DNA of 64,000 nt, taken from assembly GCA_041741415.1 (NCBI GenBank), contig JBGSKC010000035.1, forward strand, positions 193,958 to 257,957, given 5' to 3'. Positions 36,608 to 45,398 of the stretch are shown piece after piece (position 1 is the first letter of the stretch; each line of letters starts with the position of its first letter). The stretch is from JANQTF01 sp041741415 (lineage in GTDB: Bacteria; Bacteroidota; Bacteroidia; J057). A program made the position numbers and the translations under genes. Below the pieces are notes generated by a model, which worked only from the letters and a program-made list of their open reading frames with translations, had not been told where the DNA came from and ran no database searches.

Positions 36608-37765
36608 ATGAAACGACTTCTTCCCTTCCTCCTTGCCCTGATGCTGCTGACCTTGCTGGAAAGCTGTAAAAGCACCGAGCGTGCCTACGAAAAGGGCGAC
36701 TACGAAACGGCAGTGCTCAATTCCATTGAGCGCTTGCGCCGCGCCCCCGATAACAAGAAAAGCCGCCAAACCCTGCGTGTCGCCTACCCAACGCTTGTGT
36801 CCTACCTTCAGGAACAAATTATCATTGCAAAGCAGGGCGCCAACCCCTACAAATGGGAGGAAATCATGGGGCACTATGCCGTTTTGAACCGGGTGTATGA
36901 TGAAATCCGCACCTCGCCCGCAGCGATGGAGGTCATCAGCCAGCCCCAGCAATTTATCGGCGACTACGAAATTGCCCGAAGCAAAGCCGCTGATGCCCGC
37001 TATGCGCTTGGCAGCCAGCGCATTGCCCTCGCCAGAAACGGCGACCGCGCAGCAGCAAGGGAAGCCTACGAGCATTTTGGAAAAACAATTGAACTGAGGC
37101 CTGGCTACAAAGATGCTGAAAGCCTCCAGCTCGAAGCGCTCGACCTCGCCACAGTGTATGTGCAGATTGAACGAATTCCCATGCACTCGCGCAGCCTGGC
37201 TCTATCGAACGAGTTTTTTGAAAACCAACTGGCAGAAGAATTCGTGCGCGGGCAGCTCTCTCCCTTTGTTCGCTTTTACTTCCCCAGCGAAGGTGGCCGC
37301 ACCCAGCGCCAGCCCGATCAGATTATCAGGATGGCTTTCGACGATTTCGTTGTGGGAAATACCTACGTGAAGGAAACAGTGGTGCAGCGGCGTCGCGACA
37401 GCGTGGTGCTTCAAACCATTAAAGTCGGCACAGACTCCACCACCTACGTCTATGGAACCGTCGAAGCCGAGGTGCATCAGTTTTACAAACAAATCGCTTC
37501 ACGCGGCTTGCTCGACCTCCAGATCATCGACACCAGAACGGGCCGCGTGCTCTCACAGCGGAAGTTTCCAGGCACCTTCGATTGGTTCGACTACTGGGGC
37601 TTCTTCAATGGCGACAAGCGGGCCCTCACCGAGGATGACCAAAAATTCATTGCCAAGCGACGCGAAGCGCCGAATCCCGCTCCACAGGACCTGTTTGTTG
37701 AGTTTACCCGACCCATTTACAGCCAGGCAACGGGATTTGTGAGGGAGTTTTACCGGGCATATTGA
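36608..37765 (+). CDS. Lipoprotein of unknown function with TPR-like N-terminus
   Basis: A 385-aa protein with a lipoprotein signal (LLTLLESCKSTE). The first 190 residues look helical and TPR-like (AYEKGDYETAVLNSIERL, AREAYEHFGKTIELRPGYKDAE). The second half is beta-rich (MAFDDFVVGNTYVKETVV, DLQIIDTRTGRVLSQRKFPG). No named domain is recognised. Likely anchored in the outer or inner membrane facing the periplasm. Stand-alone; followed by a stem-loop at 37797. Confidence 0.75.
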   Translation: MKRLLPFLLALMLLTLLESCKSTERAYEKGDYETAVLNSIERLRRAPDNKKSRQTLRVAYPTLVSYLQEQIIIAKQGANPYKWEEIMGHYAVLNRVYDEIRTSPAAMEVISQPQQFIGDYEIARSKAADARYALGSQRIALARNGDRAAAREAYEHFGKTIELRPGYKDAESLQLEALDLATVYVQIERIPMHSRSLALSNEFFENQLAEEFVRGQLSPFVRFYFPSEGGRTQRQPDQIIRMAFDDFVVGNTYVKETVVQRRRDSVVLQTIKVGTDSTTYVYGTVEAEVHQFYKQIASRGLLDLQIIDTRTGRVLSQRKFPGTFDWFDYWGFFNGDKRALTEDDQKFIAKRREAPNPAPQDLFVEFTRPIYSQATGFVREFYRAY

Positions 37766-37796
37766 TCCGTCAGGAGAACAGACAACGCCGCAATGC

Positions 37797-37830
37797 GAAG
37801 AGAGGGAGCCAATGCCGGTTCCCTCTCTTC
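37797..37830. terminator. Stem-loop after lipoprotein gene, possible terminator
   Basis: GAAGAGAGGGAGCC (37797-37810) pairs with GGTTCCCTCTCTTC (37817-37830) with a single wobble pair and a 6-base loop, 31 bp after the stop at 37765. No T-run follows in either direction. It lies between convergent genes and may limit readthrough both ways. The remaining bases to 38031 show only a small unsupported open frame. Confidence 0.45.
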
Positions 37831-38031
37831 AGGTTAAGGGGGTATGCTGGATACAGAAGCTATCGATGTGAGCTTAGCGAACACACTCGATGGTGCCCAT
37901 ATCTTCTGGTTTGTTTGCGAGCCCAATGATGCTTTGCTTACATGTTGGCGTCGACTCAGCGTCTTGAAAGCTGAGATCATAATCTTAGAAAAAAGCCCGG
38001 CAGCGCGGATTGCTCCTTCGGCAGGCCCAAT

Positions 38032-39891
38032 TCAGGAGGTCGGTCTTAATTGATCAAACGCCAGTTGGCTCGATGCCTCTCCGCGGCCCGTTTGCTTGCG
38101 GATTCCATACCAGGTAAACACCTGCCCGTTGAGCCAGCGTGTTCTCTGATATTTGGCGCTCACCACAACCCCGGCCCTCGGCACTTCTTCTTCATGTAAA
38201 TAGTAGGGGATGCCCTCGGCCAGGCCTTCCCGCAGGAGGGGCGTTCGTGGTTCCACTTTCTCCACTGGCAATTCTGGTAAAATCCTTGGCATTGCCCCCC
38301 GCTGAAGCTCGATTTCCCGGTTGTTCCCAGCCGTGTGAGCCGGGATAAAGGGAATCCAATGCTCTGGCAGGGTGTTCATGATTTCGTATCGCCAGTCGGC
38401 CACTTTGGGTAACGGTGCGACAGGAGGTCCTGCAGCCAAAGCTTTTCGTTTGTCGAGGTAGGCTTGCGCCAGCTCCGGCCCGGGTTTTCCCTTGCCCGAA
38501 TGAGCTGGAACCCTTCGCTCGATGCCCCAGACCATGTTGGCCATTTCGTCCCGAACCAGCATCACTTCTTCCAGGGGCTTGCCTTCCTGCACTTTCGGCA
38601 GGGTAGGCAACAGCACCAGGCTGTTGTCGGCGCGCTCATTCAGCTTGTCGACTTTGCTCAGGCTGAACATGTTCCAGCTTTGCCAGCCCGTTTTCGCTTT
38701 TTCATTCGATGGCTGCACCCAGATTCGCTCCCCAAACACATCGGTTACAGCAATGCCCTCCAGCTTCGCCACAGTGCCAGTCGGGAGAGCCATGGGCAGC
38801 ACATACCAGTCGTTGGCATACACCAGGGCAAATTCCATCAGCAGGAGCTTGCCCAGGTCTGTGCTGTCAGGGCGAAGTTTGCCAAAATTGGTCTTCCCCT
38901 CCTCAAACGCCCACCAGCGGGTGTGAGGCATGCCCTCAAATGCGAGCGGGGTCGGAATGAAGCTGATCACCTTGCTTTCCTCCACCTCTGCCACAGGCAG
39001 GGCCGGATCTTGCAGGACGGGGGATTGGGTGTCCATGTCGAGGCTGTACCAGTCTAACCGGCCCTGGTAATACTCTTTCGCCTTCATCACAACCTGCCCT
39101 CCTTCTCTCGGGGCGGAAGCCCCAAACTGATATTCCAGGTGGCTGGGATCCCAGGCTTGCTCATCAGGCTGGGGCAGGAAAAACTGCCGCTGCTGCCATG
39201 CCTGCAGCCTGATGCCGAGCCCGTCGAGCTTGGATGCATCTGCCGGGTCGGCCAGGAGAATGCCGACAGAGGCAACATCCGCAGCCAGTTGTTGCAGCAA
39301 CTGGATGCCGTCGCACATATTGCCTGCCACCGCATCCTGCATGGCCCATTCTTCGGCATTGGAGCAGATTGCCGCATCTGCCACAGAAGCAGGGTCGGGT
39401 GACTTGATCTCAAACCTGATCCGGTAATCCGGGCGATAGTCCTTGCTCAGGCCGCCGGGGCGGGCAGCTTCCGTCTGCAGGAGTTTTTCCCACATCCGGC
39501 CAGCCATCAGGCGCAAATCGAGGGAAATGCCCGCCGAACCCCCCGGAACTGCTTCCAGTGGCAAGGGCCGGCGTTCCACTTGGGCCTCCAAAGGTCGGGA
39601 GAGGTCGAAAGCCTGCAATGTTCCCGTTTTGGGCAGGTATTCGCTGAGCTGGGTACAGTGCATCGCCAGCCGGGCATCCACCGGGGAAGCGGCGTCGTCG
39701 CCAATAAATTCGCCCATTTGCCACTGTCTGCTCAGCATCCACAAGGCATCACGCACCTCTGCTTGCAGCGCCCGGTCGAAGTCGTGGGTTCTCGGGCGGC
39801 CCTCCAGGCGGTTCCATTGGGTGATGCCAGGAATGGTCCGCGAAGCCAGCTCGACTTTTAGGTCTTTGACGATATAGGATTGGGTCAGCAT
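38032..39891 (-). CDS. Uncharacterised 619-aa protein, last gene of giant operon
   Basis: No known domain is recognised with confidence. The N-terminal part contains RDALWMLSRQWQMGEFIGDDAASPVDARL (about 48-76 with the core WMLSRQWQMGEF), a motif I recall from hypothetical proteins of Bacteroidota and Actinobacteria. The protein has no signal peptide or membrane helix and is rich in Trp and Pro. Later stretches include YANDWYVLPMALPTG and FGERIWVQPSN. It starts 3 bp after the stop of the 1813-aa gene, so translation is probably coupled. Function unknown; the operon context suggests a large cytoplasmic complex. Confidence 0.8.
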   Translation of the reverse strand: MLTQSYIVKDLKVELASRTIPGITQWNRLEGRPRTHDFDRALQAEVRDALWMLSRQWQMGEFIGDDAASPVDARLAMHCTQLSEYLPKTGTLQAFDLSRPLEAQVERRPLPLEAVPGGSAGISLDLRLMAGRMWEKLLQTEAARPGGLSKDYRPDYRIRFEIKSPDPASVADAAICSNAEEWAMQDAVAGNMCDGIQLLQQLAADVASVGILLADPADASKLDGLGIRLQAWQQRQFFLPQPDEQAWDPSHLEYQFGASAPREGGQVVMKAKEYYQGRLDWYSLDMDTQSPVLQDPALPVAEVEESKVISFIPTPLAFEGMPHTRWWAFEEGKTNFGKLRPDSTDLGKLLLMEFALVYANDWYVLPMALPTGTVAKLEGIAVTDVFGERIWVQPSNEKAKTGWQSWNMFSLSKVDKLNERADNSLVLLPTLPKVQEGKPLEEVMLVRDEMANMVWGIERRVPAHSGKGKPGPELAQAYLDKRKALAAGPPVAPLPKVADWRYEIMNTLPEHWIPFIPAHTAGNNREIELQRGAMPRILPELPVEKVEPRTPLLREGLAEGIPYYLHEEEVPRAGVVVSAKYQRTRWLNGQVFTWYGIRKQTGRGEASSQLAFDQLRPTS

Positions 39892-39894
39892 GGC

Positions 39895-42800
39895 TTATAG
39901 GTCTAATTGGTGGTAAATTCCTTGCATCCGGAGATAAGGCAGTGAAATATTGGTTTCAGGATAGGTGTAGGAAGACACCGTGGCAGGGAGGAAGCGGCTG
40001 TAGGGGCTTCCGTCCTGATGGCTGGGCTCCAGTGCCCGCTTTTGGGCGGTTAACAACGTGTCGTTGAGGGCTTCAGTCAGCTCGTCCCAGGTCCACGAGC
40101 CATTTTGCTGAGCTGGCAGCACCAGCAACATCGCCTGGGGTGCCTCGCTGTTCGGGCGGTCGAAATGGAAAGTCACTGCCGTGGTTTCTTCCATCTCAGG
40201 GATGACCTCGGTCCATTCGTCAAGCAACAATCCATACCATTCTCCGATCAGTGGTGGCTCGCTCCAGATGGCAGTATAGAGGAGTTGGTCCTGTTGGGGG
40301 GCTTTTTCCACCGGGTACTCCAAGGCCAGCCAGGTAAGTGAATTGTCAAATGGCAGTTGCAGCGGGGCCAGTTGCAGGGGCTGCAATTGCATCGCTTCGC
40401 CAATCAGAAGGCTCTGCTCCAGGTGGGACATTTTTTCGCGAACCCGGGCTGTTCCATGCAGCCATTCGTTCACCGGGTCAAGGTAGCCAAGGGTATCAAT
40501 GGCATGGGAAAGAAGGTCTGGTCCCTGTGCATAGCCCCAGGCATTTTGCACTTCCTGGACCAGGCTGTCTGGTAATCGAACGGAAGGCACGATTTGGAAG
40601 GCTTCGCCAAATAAAGCCTTTGCGGCATCCTGCCGAAGCCTGACCTGCTTGGGACCAGCCTCAGAATTAGCTGCCGTTAACAAATCGCTCACCTGGGCTA
40701 ATACTCTTTCAATAGCAGCCCTGTGTGTTTCGGCCAGGGAAATCAGCTCTTGTTTGTACCGTTCCACCTCGGCCCGCTCTGCTGCCAGGTCAAATGGTTC
40801 ATTCAGGAAGGCATCCAGCGGGAGCTGTGCCTCGCAGGCGGCCAGGAAGTCGCCGTAGCTGGTCACGGGGCCGGTGAGAAGGCTTTGGAGGGTGTTGAGC
40901 TGGGTGCTGAATGCCGTTCTTTTGCCGTCCACCACCAGGCGATGATCGGCGAGGGTGGCAGGCTCCGGAAACTGGAAAGCAGATGAGAGGAGAATTTCTG
41001 CGTTACGCAGCAGGTTGCGGGCTTCTTCTGGATCCATGCCGGGGGCTGCGTCCAGCTCTGCCAGGAGAACATCAGCCTGGGTGAGCCTCGTCTGAAAGGT
41101 GTCGGCAAGCTGAGACATCCTATTTTTCAAAGCCTTTACTTGCCGCTGCCGCCAGTTCCACACCTCACCGCCGCCAGCTGCAGTCTGGGGGTAGGGCCTG
41201 GCAGCTTGCATGGTGCTGGCAAAGGCTGTCAGTTGGTCGTCTATCAGGAGGGCAGGATTGGCTAATTGACCGGGGAGCGCAGTCAGTCCCGGCAGCAAAT
41301 TCGCGAGTTCGCTCTGGGCGGCCAGCACCCGGCTTTCGGGCAGGTCCTGGGTTCCTTCTTCGGCACTGCGTGCTTCGTGGTGAATTCTCAGATCGGATGG
41401 CAACAGGCTCCGGGAAGCCAGCAAGCGCCGTAGGGGGTCCACAAGGGCTGTCAGCTGGAACCAGGTCACTTTTCCAGGCACCTTGGTTGTGTAGCGAATT
41501 TCTATTGGCTCGTTAAGGCTAATATCTGGCTGGGAGTAGATGGAGGCTAATAATAGTTCATCCAGTTCGCCCAAACTCTTTTCTGTCCCGGCATCATTCA
41601 GAAACAGCAGATCAAGCGGCTGAAGCTGAAGCTCCTGCAAGGAGAAGGGGCGGGTCTGGGCACTGCTGTCTGATGCCCGGGTATAGGCCACTACCACCAC
41701 CACCTGATCAGGTGGGGGTAAGTGGCCCGCGAGCCAGGCATTGAGCCGGGGCTCTGCCTTGGCGCGGGCGCTGAATGTTATGGCTGGCCAGGGGTTTCCG
41801 GGCTCGGCCTGAGACAGGTGCAGGGCAACGCGATGGGTAATGGCCCGGCCCCGGCGGGGTGTCTGCACCACTTCTGGTTCCGGGGGCAGCTCGCCCCGGG
41901 CAAAAGCATCCAAGGTTCCTGCCGAGCGTTCAAAATTGCCTTTTACCGCCTGGTGCACGCCTTCGGCTATGGCAAGATCCGAAACCGCATCGTTGATGTC
42001 CATGATTAAATCGACACCACCATTGACCCGCGAAACCTGGTCGGCGCTGAGAGCAGGGGCTGTTGCGAGTCCAAACGGATAGGTTTTTACCCCACTGTTT
42101 TCAATTTGCTGAAGCAGTCGCCTGCCATCCACAACATTGGAAGCGGCGATTGCCTCAATCGGAACGCTATTGTCGCTCCGGGTGGCCTGGAGCCTGTCTG
42201 CGACCAGGGGAAACAACTTGCGGAGGGTGTAAACCGCTGTGCGGGTCAGGAGGTTGGTATCTTCATGAACAAAGCGCTCCAACTGGTAGCCCAGCAAAGC
42301 ACCGAGGCTTTGGCCGTTGCGAATGCCTTCGACAATCCCCAGCGCCAGCCTGACCCTCGCAGAGGTGAGGCCTACAGCCAGTCGGCCATCTCCGTTCAGG
42401 TAGCCGTTGCGAAGCACTGCGGCAGTGGTGGCATGGTCCAGAGAAGGTGCATGAATGGCCCCTGCGTTGCTGCTGTCCACCATTAGCGGAATCTGGCTAC
42501 CCTTGTTGATGTCTGCTTCGTATGCAGCAGGAACCTGGGCCGGGCTCAGGGTTCTGCCTTGTGGCCGAAGCGGTTCCAGCCAGGCATAAGCTCCGAGGTA
42601 AATCCCGCTGTAAGTTTCGTTTTGCCCGGCAAACCGCATTTGTTCCAACTTCCAGGTGATCATGGCCTGGCGCCACGCGTCGAAGCGATAGTTGAGCAGG
42701 TCGAGGTGCTCGGCAAAGGCTCTTTCCAGACGGGCGGTCGGTACCGGGGCAAGGCGCTCAATGGCCTGGAGGGCATCTGTTAGCTCATTGTTCATCAGGC

Positions 42801-45336
42801 GAATGCTTTTGGCCAGATGCTGCTCCAGGGTAGTTTGCTCGAAGGGCTGGTATAGCAGGTGATACCTGCTGGGGCTGACCTTTTGCTGGGGGTCAATATG
42901 GAGGTAGGTGGGTTCAATGAACTGGGAGGTGTAGGGCAGGCGGTCATTGATCATCAGGCGCTTGCCAGCGTCATCGAAGCCCAGTTGCAGGGCATGGCGC
43001 AGCAGCAAATACAGCAAGGCCTGCGGCCGCTGGTTGTCATCGAAGCCTTGCTCAGTGCGCAGGGCATCCAGGCCCGTTTCGGCAGCCTGAACCAGCCATT
43101 CCAGGTAGTTCAGGGTTCCGGCGTAAGGCCGCACTTTGTCTGTTTCAGACAGGGGTACATCGTCGATCACGGGGCCGTCGAGCGGAACCAGCCGGTTACT
43201 ATAGATCCGCTCCAGGATTTTCGGAACGATGTCGCCAAGGTTTTCCCCTTTGTCACGGAGAAACTGCAGTGCATCTTCCGTCCCGAGGTTAAACAACCGG
43301 GCAAAGAAACCAGCCATGAACGGGCTGCGTGTTTTCATTTCGTTAAACTTCACCTCCGGATCTTCGCCCAGCAGGGGGTAGTATTCCACCGAGGCAGGAT
43401 GCAGCCCTAAAATGCTAAGCAGTTGCTTGTGGGCATCGCCGGGCTGGCCAACGCGATCTACTTTGGAGAGCCATGCGTCGGTATCCTGTTCGGCGAGCAG
43501 ATACAGCCTGTTCAAAGCCCGCAAATACCGCAAAGAGATGTTTCCCTGGAAAAAATCGCCACCAGTGGGGAGCGGATCAAACCAATTCACCCCTCTGCGA
43601 ACAGCAGCTGTAGGCAGAATACCATATGGTTGCTTGCCCATTCGAAGAGCTGGAATGCGCCCGCGGCCACTCACATACTGGGTGAAGAACCGGTAGGTTT
43701 GGCGAATCTCCTCCTCTGAAAATACAGGGGCCATTTCGCTTTTCATCCAATAACCCAGAGTCCCCTCCCAGAGGGCCTTGTTCATGTCGCTGGCCTCGGC
43801 TGCGTCCATGGTCTCGCCATTTGGAATAAATTGGGCCAGCTCTGGCGACAACCCCAATGCCTCGGCCAGCCATTGACCATCGCTTTTAAGAGCATTGTCG
43901 GATTGGTTGAGGTAGGCTGGTTGCCGCTTGAAGAACAGGTTGAAAGATTCGTCGGAGTCATCTAAAAAGCGGTAGCCGCTGTCGGTTTGTTCTGTATTGT
44001 TGGTGGGGGTTCCCTGCGGAACGATGCTCAGGTTTTTCTTCGAATAGAGGTGGTGCATCAGCAACTGTTCCAGTTCCTGGCGGGATTCGGTTTCGTCGCT
44101 GCTGCTTCTGATGCCAACAACCAGCACCCTGTCGAAGCCATCGCGGGCTTGCAAGGCATTGAGGTTAATGCGAAAGCCCATGCCGCGGTCTACGGCAGCG
44201 GGAAAATCGACCATCCATTTCAGCTCTTCGGGCCAGGAAACTTCTCCGTCTTTGCTCTGCAACTGCTCATCCGGTTCGGCTCCCGGGTCGATGCCGACCT
44301 GCAGCGGCCCGCGCACCGGCCCGCCGATTTCTGTCAATTCCACCACCCCACCCCGGTAGCCCATGAACACAAAGCGGTCGGGCAGCAGGTTCACGCGGGG
44401 GGCGTCTGTCCAGGAGTAGGGCCTCAGTTCCGCCTCCGTTTTGTCAGGAAATTCAAGCACCACCGCCAGCAAGTTCACATCGGTGCGGGTCAGTCCCTCG
44501 GCAGGCACCTGCGAAAATCCCAGTGGCGGCCCCAGGTTGATCCATCTGTTGCTTTCTTCTTCTCCAACGGCAGCCAGCATGGTGGCATAGGCAGCTTGCT
44601 GGCCGGCCAGGTCTTCGGCGGCTATCCACATGGCCTGCCAATAGGTGAGCACGGCTGCAGGGACAGCCTCTGTGGCTGGCAGGCAAAGGAAAATATCTTC
44701 CGGATTGTTTTTGACAGGTTTACTGGCTTGGTTGGTCGGCAAATAGTGCTGAACCAACCAGCCTGCTCTTCCGGTGCCAATGGTGGCAACAAGCGCGCTC
44801 CATGCGGCTCTCTCCCGGGTTTCGTCTCCGTCTGCCACCCAAATATTTGCCCAGAACTGTTGCAGCTCCTGGGCTTCCATGTCGGTCGGGGTCTCGTGAA
44901 ACAGGTCAATCAGGCATTCGTCGGGGTAGATCCTTACCCACAATTGGTCCTGGTTGTTGCCAAAGCGTTTGAAGCGGGTTTCGAGGCGGAGGGGAAAAAG
45001 GAGAATGGGGTGATTGTCAGACCATTGTTGAATGCTTCTGCGAGGATCGGTGAAGGTCTGAAATGCTTTCCATGCATCCAATGCAGCGCCTTGCAGCGAC
45101 TGTTTCGAAATGCTGGCTTTGGAAATCTGGCCTTCAAGCGACTGGATGGTTTGCTCGATCCCGGCCCTTGCTTTCACATGGCCGGGGTCGTTGTGGGAGT
45201 ATCGGCGGGCGAGATCGGCCAGCTCCCGCTGCTGAAGCTCCAATTGAGCGCGGAGGCTGCGCAGCCTGCTGTCGGCTTGCTGGGCCGCCTGGCGCGTTTC
45301 CGCATGCATTTTTCTGGTCTGATCGAAACTGGCCAT
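39895..45336 (-). CDS. Uncharacterised 1813-aa protein, fourth gene of giant operon
   Basis: The largest gene in the window. Residues 1-80 form a predicted coiled coil (TRQAAQQADSRLRSLRAQLE and similar). It is followed by NHPILLFPLRLETRFKRFG and LWVRIYPDECLIDLFHETP, a pattern I recall from large unnamed proteins of several phyla. A second coiled-coil-like segment lies around 1430-1600 and the C-terminus has DEWTEVIPEMEETTAVTFHFDRP and SWTWDELTEALNDTL. No signal peptide, membrane helix, NTPase or protease motif is visible. Continuous reading frame without lesions across 5.4 kb implies selection. Probably a structural or scaffold protein; this is inference. Confidence 0.82.
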   Translation of the reverse strand: MASFDQTRKMHAETRQAAQQADSRLRSLRAQLELQQRELADLARRYSHNDPGHVKARAGIEQTIQSLEGQISKASISKQSLQGAALDAWKAFQTFTDPRRSIQQWSDNHPILLFPLRLETRFKRFGNNQDQLWVRIYPDECLIDLFHETPTDMEAQELQQFWANIWVADGDETRERAAWSALVATIGTGRAGWLVQHYLPTNQASKPVKNNPEDIFLCLPATEAVPAAVLTYWQAMWIAAEDLAGQQAAYATMLAAVGEEESNRWINLGPPLGFSQVPAEGLTRTDVNLLAVVLEFPDKTEAELRPYSWTDAPRVNLLPDRFVFMGYRGGVVELTEIGGPVRGPLQVGIDPGAEPDEQLQSKDGEVSWPEELKWMVDFPAAVDRGMGFRINLNALQARDGFDRVLVVGIRSSSDETESRQELEQLLMHHLYSKKNLSIVPQGTPTNNTEQTDSGYRFLDDSDESFNLFFKRQPAYLNQSDNALKSDGQWLAEALGLSPELAQFIPNGETMDAAEASDMNKALWEGTLGYWMKSEMAPVFSEEEIRQTYRFFTQYVSGRGRIPALRMGKQPYGILPTAAVRRGVNWFDPLPTGGDFFQGNISLRYLRALNRLYLLAEQDTDAWLSKVDRVGQPGDAHKQLLSILGLHPASVEYYPLLGEDPEVKFNEMKTRSPFMAGFFARLFNLGTEDALQFLRDKGENLGDIVPKILERIYSNRLVPLDGPVIDDVPLSETDKVRPYAGTLNYLEWLVQAAETGLDALRTEQGFDDNQRPQALLYLLLRHALQLGFDDAGKRLMINDRLPYTSQFIEPTYLHIDPQQKVSPSRYHLLYQPFEQTTLEQHLAKSIRLMNNELTDALQAIERLAPVPTARLERAFAEHLDLLNYRFDAWRQAMITWKLEQMRFAGQNETYSGIYLGAYAWLEPLRPQGRTLSPAQVPAAYEADINKGSQIPLMVDSSNAGAIHAPSLDHATTAAVLRNGYLNGDGRLAVGLTSARVRLALGIVEGIRNGQSLGALLGYQLERFVHEDTNLLTRTAVYTLRKLFPLVADRLQATRSDNSVPIEAIAASNVVDGRRLLQQIENSGVKTYPFGLATAPALSADQVSRVNGGVDLIMDINDAVSDLAIAEGVHQAVKGNFERSAGTLDAFARGELPPEPEVVQTPRRGRAITHRVALHLSQAEPGNPWPAITFSARAKAEPRLNAWLAGHLPPPDQVVVVVAYTRASDSSAQTRPFSLQELQLQPLDLLFLNDAGTEKSLGELDELLLASIYSQPDISLNEPIEIRYTTKVPGKVTWFQLTALVDPLRRLLASRSLLPSDLRIHHEARSAEEGTQDLPESRVLAAQSELANLLPGLTALPGQLANPALLIDDQLTAFASTMQAARPYPQTAAGGGEVWNWRQRQVKALKNRMSQLADTFQTRLTQADVLLAELDAAPGMDPEEARNLLRNAEILLSSAFQFPEPATLADHRLVVDGKRTAFSTQLNTLQSLLTGPVTSYGDFLAACEAQLPLDAFLNEPFDLAAERAEVERYKQELISLAETHRAAIERVLAQVSDLLTAANSEAGPKQVRLRQDAAKALFGEAFQIVPSVRLPDSLVQEVQNAWGYAQGPDLLSHAIDTLGYLDPVNEWLHGTARVREKMSHLEQSLLIGEAMQLQPLQLAPLQLPFDNSLTWLALEYPVEKAPQQDQLLYTAIWSEPPLIGEWYGLLLDEWTEVIPEMEETTAVTFHFDRPNSEAPQAMLLVLPAQQNGSWTWDELTEALNDTLLTAQKRALEPSHQDGSPYSRFLPATVSSYTYPETNISLPYLRMQGIYHQLDL

Positions 45337-45398
45337 GGGAAATGGAGTTGGTAGAGAGAGGAAATGTGTGTAAACCCTTTGCGTTGAAAACGAGCTGC

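Noticed and set aside
37844..38053. 69-codon open frame after the lipoprotein gene
   Set aside because: It runs into the 3' end of the convergent operon, has no signal, domain or ribosome-binding context, and looks accidental.
43987..45354. 455-codon open frame on the plus strand
   Set aside because: Antisense to the 1813-aa gene, which belongs to a coupled operon. The antisense product is low-complexity G/Q/H-rich and unconvincing.
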